Below the pieces are notes generated by a model. The model searched no databases. It was not told where the DNA came from and worked only from the letters and a program-made list of their open reading frames with translations. A stretch of DNA of 64,000 nt from Dactylellina haptotyla (taxonomy: Eukaryota > Ascomycota > Orbiliomycetes > Orbiliales > Orbiliaceae). The DNA lies in NCBI GenBank assembly GCA_031310005.1, contig CM062387.1, positions 1,860,001 through 1,924,000 on the forward strand, written 5' to 3'. The position numbers and the translations under genes are program-made. Below, in pieces: positions 11,580-22,740 of the stretch (position 1 is its first letter; the number at the start of each line of letters is the position of its first letter).

Positions 11580-13909
11580 TTATATGCCTACGAGAGCCTC
11601 ATCAATCGCCCTTCTATTTCTGTCAGAAGACCCTTTGGGTTTAGATTCTTTTTCAATCGTTGATACTACGTCTCCGAGGAGCTGGTTGATTGTTTCTTCC
11701 CTGTTGTCCGGTGTCGTTGCTTTTTTGGTGTCCTTAAATCCAAGTGGTATGCATTCTTCATGCTTGTTTGCATTTGGATTTTTAGGGCTGGGATAGACCA
11801 CGGTGAAGTCTTCTGTATGATCATTGAACTTTTTAACAAAATACGCAAGCAAGGGATGGAGGTCGGATGTTTCAATTTCTCTGATTGCCTTGTATATATG
11901 AGCAACCTTGAACTGGGTGCTCCACTCACGGCCGCTAGTCGTATTTTTCATCCTGCAGACACCACCATCAGGTATGTTGATGTATTTAACCATGCGCTCA
12001 TCGTAGAATTGCCAGCCGAACCAAGCACCAAGTTTCGTTTTGGGGAAGTTCGGGTTCATAGCAAATGGCCCCGCGAATGGGTTACGAAGCAAGTCAGCGA
12101 CTTCTTGCCCCGCGGATGGTTTGCGCGCCGAAACAGCACCTTTTTGCCCCGCGGATGGTTTGCGCGCCGAACCAGCACCTTTCTGTCCTATGGATGGGAA
12201 ACGAGGCAAAGGAGCAACGCTTTCACCAAACAACTCCAGACCAACACCAACACCAAAGCGGTAATAAGGCGAAACAGTAATACCCGCTTCAAACTTGACG
12301 GGTGTGAAGAACGGTTTGAACGAGGGTTCGATTCTCAAGTCAACTGAGGAGGTTGCCTTGCCAGTCACAAGATTCAAATCAACTGAAGTCAGGGATCCGC
12401 TGTCAAATTTAAAGCCTGCCCCAAACTTCAGATCTGCTTTGCCCGAAATTGTAGCGCCAAGTCCGCCGATATATTCCGGGATAAGTTTGATTAAGCCTTG
12501 AATTTTCGTGCCCTTCAAGTATCGCGCGGTGACATACTTCTCCACGAGGTTGATATCGTAGGGTATTTCGACACTTCCATCAACTCGAATATCCAAATTA
12601 CCCTGAATGCGGGGCAGCAAACTCATTCCGGCAAAAACACCATTGGCACGTTTTCTAACGGAAAGAGTCGTTGAGAGACTGACATTGAGATGACAATTGT
12701 AGCAATCAGCCTGTATTTTTACCGAAACGGGATCACCTCCTTCCTTTTTCATGATGTTCTTGACACCTGTTACCAGGCCGATTGTTTGGACATCTGATTC
12801 CCACGACAGGTTATTAGACGATATCGTCGTAAGGATTTCTTGGATCCTTTGAACCACAGCATCGGGCAACTTTTCGACAGTTTCTATGGCTCCCCTACCA
12901 GCTTCTATGGCTGCCTTACCAGTTTTGTCAACCGCATTTGCAAGATTGCATACTATCTGGCTGCAGCCGTGGCTACTATCGTGCTCTCTAGCACTACGAG
13001 CACTTTCACAACAGTCTTTTGCGTCCTCCCCAAGCCTGCAGAGGACATAATGAGAAGGCGCAATGGCAGGCAAAATGGCAGGCAAAATATCAGACAAAAT
13101 CCCGGGCTCACCACAGATTTTTCGCTTTCTCAAAAAAGATTTTAGCCTAGTTCGGTGGTCTGGGTGGAGTGGGTTCTTGATCGTGTCGACGTTTAGATCG
13201 AAATACTTGGCAGTTTGTTCCCAAGTTGTTTCTTTTCGGTTCAAGATAGCAATCATGCGATCTTTGTTGTATTCTATATCTACGACCTTGAAAGGCGTCC
13301 GTTGCTCGTTGGATCCACAGCCCTTGTGATGGTGATGGGTAATAAGGTAAAAGTAATCCTCGTCGGATTCATTCACCCAGTCCCAAGCTTGGATTGCACG
13401 AGACATGGCCTCTGGGGAGTTGAATTCTATGGCCATTTTGGGACCGACGCAAGTTATACTACTCGTCAAGCTGTCCAGGTTCTCAAGCAAGACAAGTGGA
13501 TGTCGCGCGTCAGGTTTTGTAATCGTGATTTCTGCTACTCTAGCGTGGTGTTGCTCTATAGTCATAGGTGTTAGCTAATACGAACGAAAAATATACTACA
13601 GACTAGCAATAGCTAGATTCTATTTCCAAATAAAAGTAAGGGTTCATGTGCAAACTTACCATCGATCCCCATGTAAACCATCTTAATAGAATTCCGAGGT
13701 TCAACATGTGAATGAGCAAACTCGGCCCTCTTTCTGAGATGTGGGAACATCTCGTCCTCACGAAGTGGACGTAGATCTAAAGCTCCATCCATGTCCCTTT
13801 TCCTGAAAGTAGCTACATGGCTTTCATCGGCAAAATCTAAGGTACTAGCATACGCCTGACCTCCGATAAATGCTACAATAGCCAGAGGAAAAATGGAAGA
13901 GAACAGCAT
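11580..13909 (-). CDS. Large secreted protein with dibasic processing sites (DUF7029/DUF7223-like)
   Basis: Two exons (13909-13660, 13555-11580; GTAAGT donor, ATAG acceptor) give 741 residues. There is a signal peptide (about 1-21) and KR sites near residues 37 and 60, suggesting Kex2-type maturation. An N-terminal module follows, with a Trp segment, four consecutive His and GCGSNEQRTPF. In pattern this resembles the fungal DUF7029 domain; the central beta-rich, Gly/aromatic part resembles DUF7223. Both names are from memory and need a profile search. A 39-bp direct repeat encodes about three copies of KGAVSARKPSAGQ (near residues 525-565). Cysteines are few. It is probably an extracellular or wall-associated protein of unknown role. 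Confidence 0.75.
12067..12205 (-). repeat. 39-bp tandem repeat inside the secreted-protein gene
   Basis: Near-perfect copies begin at 12106 and 12145, with partial copies from about 12067 and 12184. The period is 39 bp, or 13 codons, so frame is preserved. The encoded unit is basic and Ser/Gly-rich. Confidence 0.8.
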
Positions 13910-15122
13910 TTTGGATACAATAATAGTAATAAAAATGAGAATACTACACGCTGATCAACAGCGAGTACGAAGAACGTAAATTTTTAGCGCTGCCCAGCAG
14001 TTTGATAAATGAGGATAAAACAAAGAGAAAGAAAGGACGAATTGAAGAAAACAATAAACTACGATATCAAAACATTCCCACGAAGCACCAGATACTTATA
14101 CGATACGGACGATACTCATGGCAATGGTTTATGGTATGTAAAATCAGAATTACTACGGCGCATTCACTCAAACTAAGTTGGTGTTCAAAATTCTTGGCGT
14201 TTTAATTTTGCCTACCCAATACGGAGTTAAACGCCTAATAAGAATGTACAGGAGCTGTGCATTATTAACACCCGCCAGCGCATGGGCGATATGGAAAGGG
14301 TCGGTTCGCTCCGCCCTGTTAAAGCCCTTGAAACTAGGCCAAATGCATGCCAAGAACTTAAATCCGAAGTAAATAGTTCTATTTGGTGATTTCTTTTTAT
14401 ACTCTTTGATTGGATTGGTAATATATAGTTACGCATGGCATATTCATCCATTAATATTCCAAGCTCATATTGAGTGTTCAGTATCAGGTATCCACGAAGC
14501 GAATGGCTCGGATTTCAAGATAAAATGTCGGATAAACCTACTGTATTACTTTTCGCTGTCGAAACCAGAGGCTTGATCGAATTATCAAAACAAATCTGCA
14601 TGGCCTTAGCAAGGCAACAGTTCGTTTTTTTTCTGCAGGGGCTTTTAAGAAGGGGTTAGGCATTCGCAGTCGAGTCATGAATAGACTTTATTTCGGAAAA
14701 GGTACTGGCTGCTATTTTTGATTAAAAAATTGTTGCTATTACAAGTACAGAATATGAGACGACCCGTTACCGTCAGGAGAGCATCTGAAAATAGGCCGGA
14801 CACCACGGTTGACATTCTTTGCTGGGGATTTTAGGAATGGATTTGGTGGAAGATCAATTGAAAGCTAGTAATTGAACTGAGATTTTATCCATGAAGACGC
14901 ATTACCAAGAAAGTATATAAAGGTGGGTGAAATCTACACTGGTCGAAAAAAAAGCTCGTCTCTATCACACCCCAAACATTTGTATCCATTTAAATTCTCT
15001 AAGGCTGGTCCTAAGTCAAGTTATTATTCCATTCTCACAATCTTCTTCCTTTTACTAATCTTTCGTTACCTTATATTATATTACACAATATATAACCCTT
15101 CGAGTTCGAATTCAAGGCGACA
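13910..15122. other. Intergenic region with divergent promoters
   Basis: About 1.2 kb between the starts of two secreted-protein genes. A 56-codon open frame rich in Lys/Arg lies at 14009-14179 on the plus strand without other support. A TATA-like box lies near 14914 and a pyrimidine-rich stretch precedes the downstream gene. Confidence 0.45.
14914..14923 (+). promoter_or_regulatory. TATA-like box upstream of the small secreted-protein gene
   Basis: TATATAAAGG lies about 200 bp before the ATG at 15123, a plausible core promoter with a 5' leader. Position and sequence are the only evidence. Confidence 0.4.
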
Positions 15123-15524
15123 ATGAAGTTCTCACTTATTCTCACCAGTTCCCTCCTCCTACTCTCCGCTTCCGGCACTCCTTTCTACCCCGGGGTGGTA
15201 GACGGCAGGTCTCTTGAGAGGCGAGAACAACCACAACCTAGAGTCACTGAGACACCAAATAATCGCCCGACCGAAGGAACTCTTGTGCGGAGTAACTCTA
15301 ACACGCCACAACCTTCAGTACAAAGTTCCCTAGGCACAGTTATCAAGGCCGAGCTATTGAAAAACATGCCAAAGGAATTTTCATCGGAGCTAGTGAGATT
15401 CATGCAAAAGACGCCGGTGGCGGCATTTGAAGCGATTGTCAAGATGCCGGAACCAAAGCGAACTCATGCTCTGAGGGATTTGCTAGATATGCAATTGCCG
15501 ACAGGTTTTAAGCTTGAAGCGTAA
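15123..15524 (+). CDS. Small secreted protein, effector-like
   Basis: A single exon of 133 residues. A clear signal peptide (MKFSLILTSSLLLLSASG) is followed by a short propeptide-like part with a dibasic RR site (ERRE, about residue 34) and a Ser/Thr/Pro-rich low-complexity stretch to about residue 65. A predicted helical C-terminal half follows. The mature part has no cysteine, unlike many effector candidates. There is no recognised family. The ATG context (GACAATGAAG) and the upstream TATA-like box support expression. The name effector-like rests only on small size and secretion. Confidence 0.6.
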   Translation: MKFSLILTSSLLLLSASGTPFYPGVVDGRSLERREQPQPRVTETPNNRPTEGTLVRSNSNTPQPSVQSSLGTVIKAELLKNMPKEFSSELVRFMQKTPVAAFEAIVKMPEPKRTHALRDLLDMQLPTGFKLEA

Positions 15525-16399
15525 TATTACATAGAGAGATGGTTCTGTGCGTAGGAACAGGGATTTGGCAAAGGTTTTTGTGGACAATTAGACTGTATGA
15601 AACTATAAATACAAGAATTGAGTTCCTTTGAAGAAATTGATTGAGACCTGGTAGATTCAAACTTTGAGTGGAACTTCTATACCAAGATATTAATATCTGT
15701 AGGCGACCCCAGAGAGAGTCAAATTAAGCCACGACAGAACCTGCGAAGCATCAAAAGACCGTCTATTTTGGTCCGTTTACGAGTCGATGTCTATTCCTGT
15801 ATGGTAATTTTTTAGCTGTCCGGAAGAGTTTTTTTCGTGAACCGTGTTGTTGCTGTGCATTTTCGAACCGAACCAAACAACACAGGCGAAGTAACTATCT
15901 TATAGTTTTGTGCGAGGCCTGAGGCCTGTCTTGTGCGGGCCGAGACGTGAGGTGGTCCCATGGACCAGACCCGACCGTGGCGTCTGGCCTGCGAGACTAG
16001 CTTGTCTCGTTACTAGACGCTGGTTTGGCTGCAGGTTGGTCTCGCGGTTGGAGGTGCCTTGTCTCATAAACCTGACGGACTCCGCATGAAGTTCGAGCCG
16101 GTCCCGCACGGCAACACAAAAAAAAAAATCGAGGCTGGTTGCGCACAGTCTCGTAACCAGGTTGGGCAGTCTTATACGAGCGTGTTGTTGTTCTTGATGG
16201 ATTATGATAAACTTATATAATACAAGGCATGTCGAATGGAGGGCCCCACGATGTGACGGGAAGATCGTCACATCATCGCTGGCCAGCCCACAAGATCGAA
16301 GGCAGACGCCTATTAACTGTGCTCTCGTAGGCGTTTAGATCTAATTATTGGTATGAGGTACGCCTAACCTAAATTATCGCACCAATTCGCCTGTCAGTT
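15525..16399. other. Intergenic region with a GC-rich island and a hairpin
   Basis: The 3' flank of the small secreted-protein gene and the 5' flank of a BTB gene. Between about 15910 and 16190 lies a segment clearly richer in GC than its surroundings, with repeated GTCTCG and CTGG words, followed by a hairpin at 16249-16278. It may be a remnant of a non-autonomous mobile element, but no terminal repeats or target duplication were established. Confidence 0.35.
16249..16278. repeat. Perfect 9-bp inverted repeat (hairpin)
   Basis: Arms GATGTGACG (16250-16258) and CGTCACATC (16266-16274) flank a 7-nt loop, next to the GC-rich island. The palindrome holds a TGACG core, so it could be a bZIP-type binding site or an element end. 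Confidence 0.5.
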
Positions 16400-17081
16400 A
16401 TGGAGGCAGTAATCGAGGCGTAAGTACTGCATTGAATTTGAGGGGTACCGTTCGTAGAGATGCTCATCCATTGCAAAATACAGGCCACTCTACACGTCTG
16501 AATATGCGGATCTCACCCTGCCAGTTGGAGAAGATGCGACAGAATTCCAGGTACATAGGGGCATCGTGACACTGCACTCAAAGTTTTTCAAGATTGTTTG
16601 CCAAAACCCAAATTTCCGAGAAGGCCAGGAACGAGTTATCCGGCTGCCGGAACTAGACGCTGAAACCATCAAGAGACTTTTACAATGGTTCTACCAGGCA
16701 CCATTGGAAATTCCAAGCGACATAATATCGGATGACGGATATGAAGTAACGATAAATTTGCTGAATGCGGCCGATTTTCTTGAAATCGATGACGTCATCA
16801 AAATGATCACAGACGAGACTCAGGACTATTTTACCAAATGTGATAGTTGGAATCCGGATCGCGAGGAAGCAAGGGCTGATGAACAGAAAAAGGTGGATCT
16901 GCTTTGTCGGGTTTACGAACTTGGTGGGAAGATTGATGCAAATTGCTTCAAACGGTACCTCGGAGCCCTGAAGAAATCGCACAACACAGGACTCTTTATG
17001 AACATGGTGAAGGAGCTTGAGGATTGCCATCACGCCCTCTTCCAAGATATTATGGTCGCATTGTACGCAAATTTGGGATGA
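16400..17081 (+). CDS. BTB/POZ-domain protein
   Basis: Two exons (16400-16419 and 16484-17081) give 205 residues. The BTB fold covers about residues 10-115: a YADLTL start strand, F-Q-V-H-R (the usual Vxxx-H before the first helix), SKFFKIV, then a LPELDAETIKRLLQWFY block. The C-terminal part has a conserved-looking YELGGKI segment shared with the next BTB gene. BTB domains mediate dimerisation and, in many proteins, recruit substrates to CUL3 ubiquitin ligases; no second domain (Kelch, MATH, zinc finger) is present. The first intron interrupts the codon of Ala-7 in phase 2, exactly as in the BTB gene at 18899. The two are likely tandem duplicates. Confidence 0.82.
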
Positions 17082-17358
17082 TGAGAAGTATTGATCGGTT
17101 GGAGTTTCATGAAGTTCTCACGATATTACTTTTATGACCCCATTAGAAAAAAAATCGTATCCAATTGTGCAGTTATCCTAAATCAAGGCTATTATCGCCA
17201 GTCACTCCTCCTGTTTCGGCTTTGTGTAGCGATGTGAGCAAGTTTCCCATCGATCCGAAAATCAACGTTAAAGTTTAATTCTGCGCAGAAATAGTTAAAC
17301 CGAAAAGATATTCGTGGATCTAATTTACGAATTCCATACACCCGTAGCGCCAGATACC

Positions 17359-18472
17359 ATGGTGCGAAAAAGGAAATTTCAGAAAAGTAGGCAGCCTGCA
17401 GCCGCAATCAAGGCTAATTCCCTACCTAAGGAAAACAGTAGGTTATCTCAACGTCTGCGTAGATACTGAGAAGAATTTTACTAAACTGCATGTAGATATC
17501 GTTTATGGGACCGTTACCTCAAGGAAGTTCTTATATGTCTTCTTGACAAGTTTGTTGTCTCTTCTTGGTGTTTTTTGGGTCTTTACTCCAATTACAGTCT
17601 ACTACGACGTTTCGGGTCCGGATGCAGGAGAAACACAAATTGATATTGCTAGGCTGCCCCAACAGTCCTTTCCAGACGGATACCTGGATAAGTACTTAAA
17701 GGTATACGGCGAATACGACCTCAGCCAACCAAATGTAATACCGGAATTCATCGACCTTGCCTTGCTTAGAAAGAGACTGGAGCAAGATACCCCAATCGTA
17801 GACTATTACGCGATGATGGGAGAATTCAGGGTACCCGCCGAACTCGAACGTAAATGGGGTGAATCGTTTAGTGCTACGGAAGAACTTCCAGATTATACCG
17901 AGAATCTTCGGGAATCGTTAAAAGGGAGTATCGTGGTGGAGAATGAAACCGATTTCATCGGCCAACAAGCCGCATTTCTCGAAGCATATAGTACCTTGAC
18001 GAATATCGGTCGGCTATCCCAGCTCGCGATCGCCAAAGTTCATGCTGCGTTGTATGTTGCGGTTGAGCCAACTGATGAATACAATATTCCAGGAAATTTC
18101 AGATTGGTCCAAGCTTTCATCGGAAATTCATTGACAGCAAATGTATTCGAAATTGAGGCTGCTATAGATAAAATTTCTGAGTACTTCAATAACAAGTGCA
18201 TCCGATTGCCGGATCGATCTTTCGAATACGCTTGTTGCGTGCTGCACTTTTACAAATGCTACGAATCCATCCATCCCTTTACAGATGGGAACGGGCGGAC
18301 AGGGAGAGCATGGGTCAACGCAATGCTGATGTGGAAGCTGCTCCCACCACTTTTCTTCAAAGAAGAATGGTTGAAAAACCCAGCGACGTATCACTCTCTT
18401 TTTGAGGATTATAACGGCGAAGAATATTTACGAGAGCATATACAATCGATCTTGGTCAATGGCCTCGAGTGA
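17359..18472 (+). CDS. Fic-domain protein with type II membrane anchor (FICD-like AMP transferase)
   Basis: I place exon 1 at 17359-17437 and exon 2 at 17496-18472 (58-bp intron, GTAGGT donor, TACTAAAC branch site, GTAG acceptor), giving 351 residues. The first about 25 residues are strongly basic (MVRKRKFQKSRQ), followed by one membrane helix (about residues 38-61). This is the type II topology of metazoan FICD, with the catalytic part in the ER lumen. The Fic loop is HPFTDGNGRTGR (His at about residue 286, bases 18272-18307), matching HxFx(D/E)GNGRxxR with all catalytic positions. Upstream, SIVVEN (about residues 171-176) matches the [S/T]xxxE[G/N] auto-inhibitory motif of class II Fic enzymes. 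The family transfers AMP to target hydroxyls and can remove it; FICD acts on the chaperone BiP. No TPR repeats are evident, a difference from FICD. Without exon 1 the open frame has no ATG until deep inside the protein. Confidence 0.8.
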
Positions 18473-18898
18473 AAATCAAGTTATTGCATTTATTTCTTGT
18501 TTTCGTATGTTAGCTGGCCTTTCCAATGTTAACGTTTCTTTTGCGGGATGGCAATGTGGAATGGTAAGAATGGAGGAAATATTTTTGTGTGCATAAGTAT
18601 CTAGTATTGCCTCTATGCGAATGAACAGGCATTGGGGGCGGGTGGCGCCTTGCTGATGGTTTTGGCAGGGAGGCAGGTAGAACATAACTTAGACCAATCC
18701 AAATGCTTGGCACATTCCAAGAAGCATCTCAGCGGCAATGTGAAAATCCACTGAGTAACGTATCCTTATTTCGATCATAATAACGTACTGCCTCGCTAGA
18801 TTCAACCTCTAATGTGGCCAACTTATTTAAATAGTTCTCACTGTAACAGAACCTTTGTTAGTCGTAAGCTTTATTTTAAGATACACAAAGCCACCATC
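18473..18898. other. Intergenic region
   Basis: The 3' flank of the Fic gene and the upstream region of the second BTB gene. Nothing else recognised. Confidence 0.4.
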
Positions 18899-19623
18899 AT
18901 GCCAATCGCAGCGTAAGTCCTTAGATGAGATGTCGAGTCGATATGTATATGGTTGCTCTCAATCACGACTGACAATACCTTAACTCTAGACCATTGTACA
19001 CAACAGATTTCACGGATTGTGTCTTGTCAATTGGTGATCCGGAGAAACCTGTCAAATATGAAGTCCACCGCCACATCCTCTGCGTCCAGTCGCCGGTCTT
19101 CAAGGCAGGCCTAACAAATGAAAAATTCAAGGAGTCTACGAGCAGAGAGTTCTCCCTACCAGAATCAAGTCCAGCGGCGATGGACTATATCTTATCTTGG
19201 ATGTACAAAAGCCCAGTAGAGCTCCCAAACAACATGCGAACACCCGAGGACTACGATCTGCTGAATGAGATTTTGCGAGATGTAGATTACCTCCAAGTTG
19301 AAGATATAAAGCAAGAACTAGTCAGCAGAATTTCGCAGTATATCTGCATTTCGACGGGAGCTGCTGAGGCTCGAGCTGCCACTCTGCGGCTACTTGACGC
19401 AGTTTATTGTCATGGTGGTAAACTCAAAGAACACTCTATAAATGGATATTTGGATAACATCCGGGCGGCAGGTCGTTTCCAGGACTTTGCGGAATATGTC
19501 TTTCATTTGGAGGATCCTAACGCTGAATTTCTCCAGTCCCTTTGTTCTGCGTTGTTTAAGTATGTTGATAGGCAAACTACACAGGCGATGAATAGGAACA
19601 AGATTAGACAGTTTGGACGGTAG
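18899..19623 (+). CDS. BTB/POZ-domain protein (paralog of the 16400 gene)
   Basis: Two exons (18899-18912 and 18990-19623) give 215 residues. The start MPIAAPLYTTDFTD parallels the APLYTSEYAD start of the 16400 protein, and the intron sits at the equivalent Ala codon in phase 2. BTB hallmarks are YEVHRHILCVQSPVFKAGL and FSLPESSPAAMDYILSWMY. The C-terminal half carries YCHGGKL, equivalent to YELGGKI of the paralog, and no further known domain. A role as a cullin-3 adaptor or a dimerisation protein is family knowledge only. The gene follows the Fic gene in the same orientation. Confidence 0.82.
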
Positions 19624-19919
19624 GCTGGTGGTAAAATATCTTATGTCTTGCTCTTGGGAGGATTAGGAGGTGAACTGTAGGCTTGTAAGTTTCTAACATC
19701 AGACTTGGGACATTTCATTTACGTACTGAAATTTCTACATGTTTAATATTTTTGCGCAGCATATGCAGGGGAAACAGATCGCTTATTGTTGATTCAAAAT
19801 ATCGCAACGACCGTCATTCTGTGCTTGTACAAATTCTCAAGACGGCCCTAGCAGCAGAAAACTTACATATGAAAATTTACCTACGGTAATGATTCTTGTG
19901 CAACACTTTATGCATTAAT

Positions 19920-22278
19920 TTAGTACCCCGTGCGCCTTGAAGGTACCGTCTGAGACCCCCTTGCTTTGGCAGCGTCATCCCATTCTCCCTCAGGAGATCC
20001 GCTCGCTCGCCGCCATCTAGAAATTATATCCATTTCGTCAAGAGAAGGTATATAGTTCTCGCCTTGGGGCGTCCGTGTATTCCACGGTCGCAGTTCATCT
20101 TTGATTTTCTCTCGATATCCCTCCGGCCCTCCCCATATGATATCTGCACAAGGTAGATCCGGCGATAGGAGCATTTCCATCAGGCAATTGCCCGGCATAG
20201 GCACAGCTCCGCCAACTTCAACCGAATGCCAGCGTCGCCAATATCTCCTGCTTGGTGTCTGATCGTCTGCCCAGCTCGCGCCATAAGGATAGTATACTTT
20301 GACCTGAACGTGTGGGTTCGGAATCATCCCGTGGCCTTTCCACGCATCATTTATAGATGTGCTAGCCAAGTCTACCCGGATATCGATATACAGATCCACT
20401 AGATCTGTGTCACCGATCAAGCCTTTATCGTCTCTTCTTGGCCGAGGAATCGCGCAGGCCCTATACAGCCAGTGGAGCGTATGTTGGGCCCTTCGATCAT
20501 GAACAAGCTTGTCGATGGCTTTATATCCTACTTCGTCAAGTCCGTCGTATGTATTGGGGATATCGACGCCATTGTCGTCTTGAAATGTGTTGCCTATCAA
20601 CATCCATCTACTCTTATCTTCCCCATATTCTTGCCGAACATAGCGAGTACTATAAAAGGATTTGTTAGCATCACATTCATAGGTGACGCAGTCCTATAAT
20701 GCTCTTTTCTTGATTTTCGTTCTTATACTTACGTCGCTTTAAGCATGCACATAACGTCCCCTCTATACTGTTCGTATTCGCAACCGAAATCATCCGCTTT
20801 AGGTAGCCATTCCGCCCGATCAACCAACTCAGTACGAAAAGCCCCATTTTGATCTCTTGTTATCTTACGCTGTTTTTTATAGACTCGGTATTCATCCTGG
20901 ACCGCTTTGTAGTAGTTTGCGTTGGGGTCTGTGAAGGTCCCATCCCGCCGTAGTCTCAATGGGACTTCTGTTGCCGCTCGAAAATCTACATATCGCCAAA
21001 GGTCTAAAAACTCGATATATCGCTTCGCGCGCTCACCAATGGCTATTGCAAAAGGTGGAGCCCTCTGAAAAATCTCTTCGTAGTCCGCAAACTCCGAACC
21101 TTGCCTACCAAGGCGTCTACATTTCTGTTGGACTTGTTCGACAGAGACGGCCAATGAAGGCAGTGGTGTTTGTTTTATGCGTCTTGACTTTGCTAATTCA
21201 ACTATAGCTCTATCGTTTACCAATATTGGCTCGGGTGATTTGTCTTTATTCTTCGGATCTTGCTTCGGTGAAGCAGCCAGCTTCTTTTTAGTTCTATTCT
21301 CAGCGCCAGGTTGGACCCTTGCGGGTGGCTGAAGATTCAGGAGACTGGATACCGGGTCTGTTTGGCTACTTCCCATTCCTGCATTTGGAGCAAGAGGATT
21401 CCGACTGCCTAAAGGTTGACTGAAAGGATCAGGGAACATCAAAGGGAACGGACTGACTCCCTCTGCAATACTGGCAAGATTCTTGGGGACTGGCGCTATT
21501 GGAGGCTTGGATGTGTTTGGTATTACAAATTTCGGTTGCATTGGTAGGCGCGTTATATCAATAGACGGTTTGCTCAGTAAATTAGAAGGAATAGAAAGTA
21601 TGTTCAAAGGAGGGGGCTTATAGTTTTCATTGAAGCTAGCGACCTTCACGGTCGTAGTTTTTATTCGCTTCCCTGGTCCTGGCTCGATGTCTTGCCAATC
21701 TGGATCTAAGGACTGGTTTAGCTCGCTACTTTCATCAGCGCCTTGACCAGGATCGGGCTCTTCTGGATCATCGGCGAAGTAGCGGTCTGAGGACCACTCC
21801 CATAAAGAATTTGACGCCAAAAGCTGCGCTGCACTGCGCGTTCCTTGAGTTATAGGATTTGGTCGTCCATTGCCGGTGTGCCTGGGTGGAGAATTACTTT
21901 CCTCGTAATTTGGATCCCAGAACATCGCTGGCCTTGGAGAGTAGGTTTGGAGCCCCTGGTCCTCAGATTCCCCATTTTCCGACCCTTCATCATTGGCACT
22001 TCCACCTGCTCGTTTCCGTAGGTGATGGGTTATCTCTAGCGTCTCTATCCAGATTTGTAAGTGAGATGGACTTAATTTTTGGATGAGATACAATCAGAAA
22101 GCTTATATCTCCTAAATGGTGATTTTATACCTCCATTTTCGGTATCGATATTCAGATCCGAAACCCTTCTACCTCCAAGCAACTGGGTAGTGGGGCTTGT
22201 CGTGTCCGCGATTCTCATTGGAGATGCGAGATTAATCAAGCCCGATAGCGACACTCCGATCGCGATTAGGATCTTCAT
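19920..22278 (-). CDS. Secreted proline-rich protein of unknown function
   Basis: Three exons (22278-22131, 22044-20733, 20649-19920) give 729 residues. A signal peptide (about 1-19) is followed by a dibasic site (HLRKRAGG) near residue 60, where the first intron also sits. The middle (about residues 80-290) is Pro/Ser/Asn-rich and disordered, with a short KKK/KDKSPEP basic patch. The C-terminal 350 residues are globular, rich in Trp, Tyr and Arg, and have no family I recognise. The pattern signal peptide, KR site, domain recalls the secreted protein at 11580-13909. All three exons have standard borders and keep phase. It could be a wall-associated or interaction protein. Confidence 0.7.
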
Positions 22279-22740
22279 CCTGAAATTCTAAAGTTAATTT
22301 GGCATCGGCTCTGCTAAACCTGCAAAACTTATGAGATCTGGCAGTATAGAAGACCGTAATTAGGCCCCTGGGCTACAAAAGCAAGCTGCTACGAATCTGT
22401 TGGCCGTGGTGTGGCCTCCATGAGTACCAACGCCATGCTATTAGCATTTTTATTGCGTGCGTTAATATTATCATACTTTGACGGATAGCTAATGTTTAGA
22501 AATGAAGACAGGGGTGCTATATCATCACGGTGAGTCGCTTTTTTGAGGCGGTTCTCTAACAGCCTCAACGAATTCTCCCACGCGCTAGTACAAATACAAA
22601 ATTTGGAAGATTTTCTCGTCTCCAATACATGTCAAATTTCTTGAAGACAACCATGCGAGAAGAAAGACTCATGTGTCAGACTATATGAATCACTTTTTGA
22701 AAAATCTTGATTATTGCTCGGGCTTCTGCTTCAAGCGGAT
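22279..22740. other. Intergenic region between co-oriented genes
   Basis: Upstream of the secreted proline-rich gene and downstream of a BTB gene, both on the minus strand. A 78-codon minus-strand open frame at 22389-22625 has no support. Nothing else seen. Confidence 0.4.

Noticed and set aside
11760-12347. 195-codon plus-strand open frame
   Set aside because: It overlaps the minus-strand secreted-protein gene completely and has no domain or splice support.
17192-17407. 71-codon minus-strand frame with a GATCGATGG word like the donor region of the 13.6 kb gene
   Set aside because: The similarity is about 25 bases and the frame overlaps exon 1 of the Fic gene; probably chance.
17543-18472. 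Fic gene starting at a TTG codon at 17543
   Set aside because: The frame is open further upstream and an ATG exon with good splice signals gives a basic tail and a complete membrane helix.
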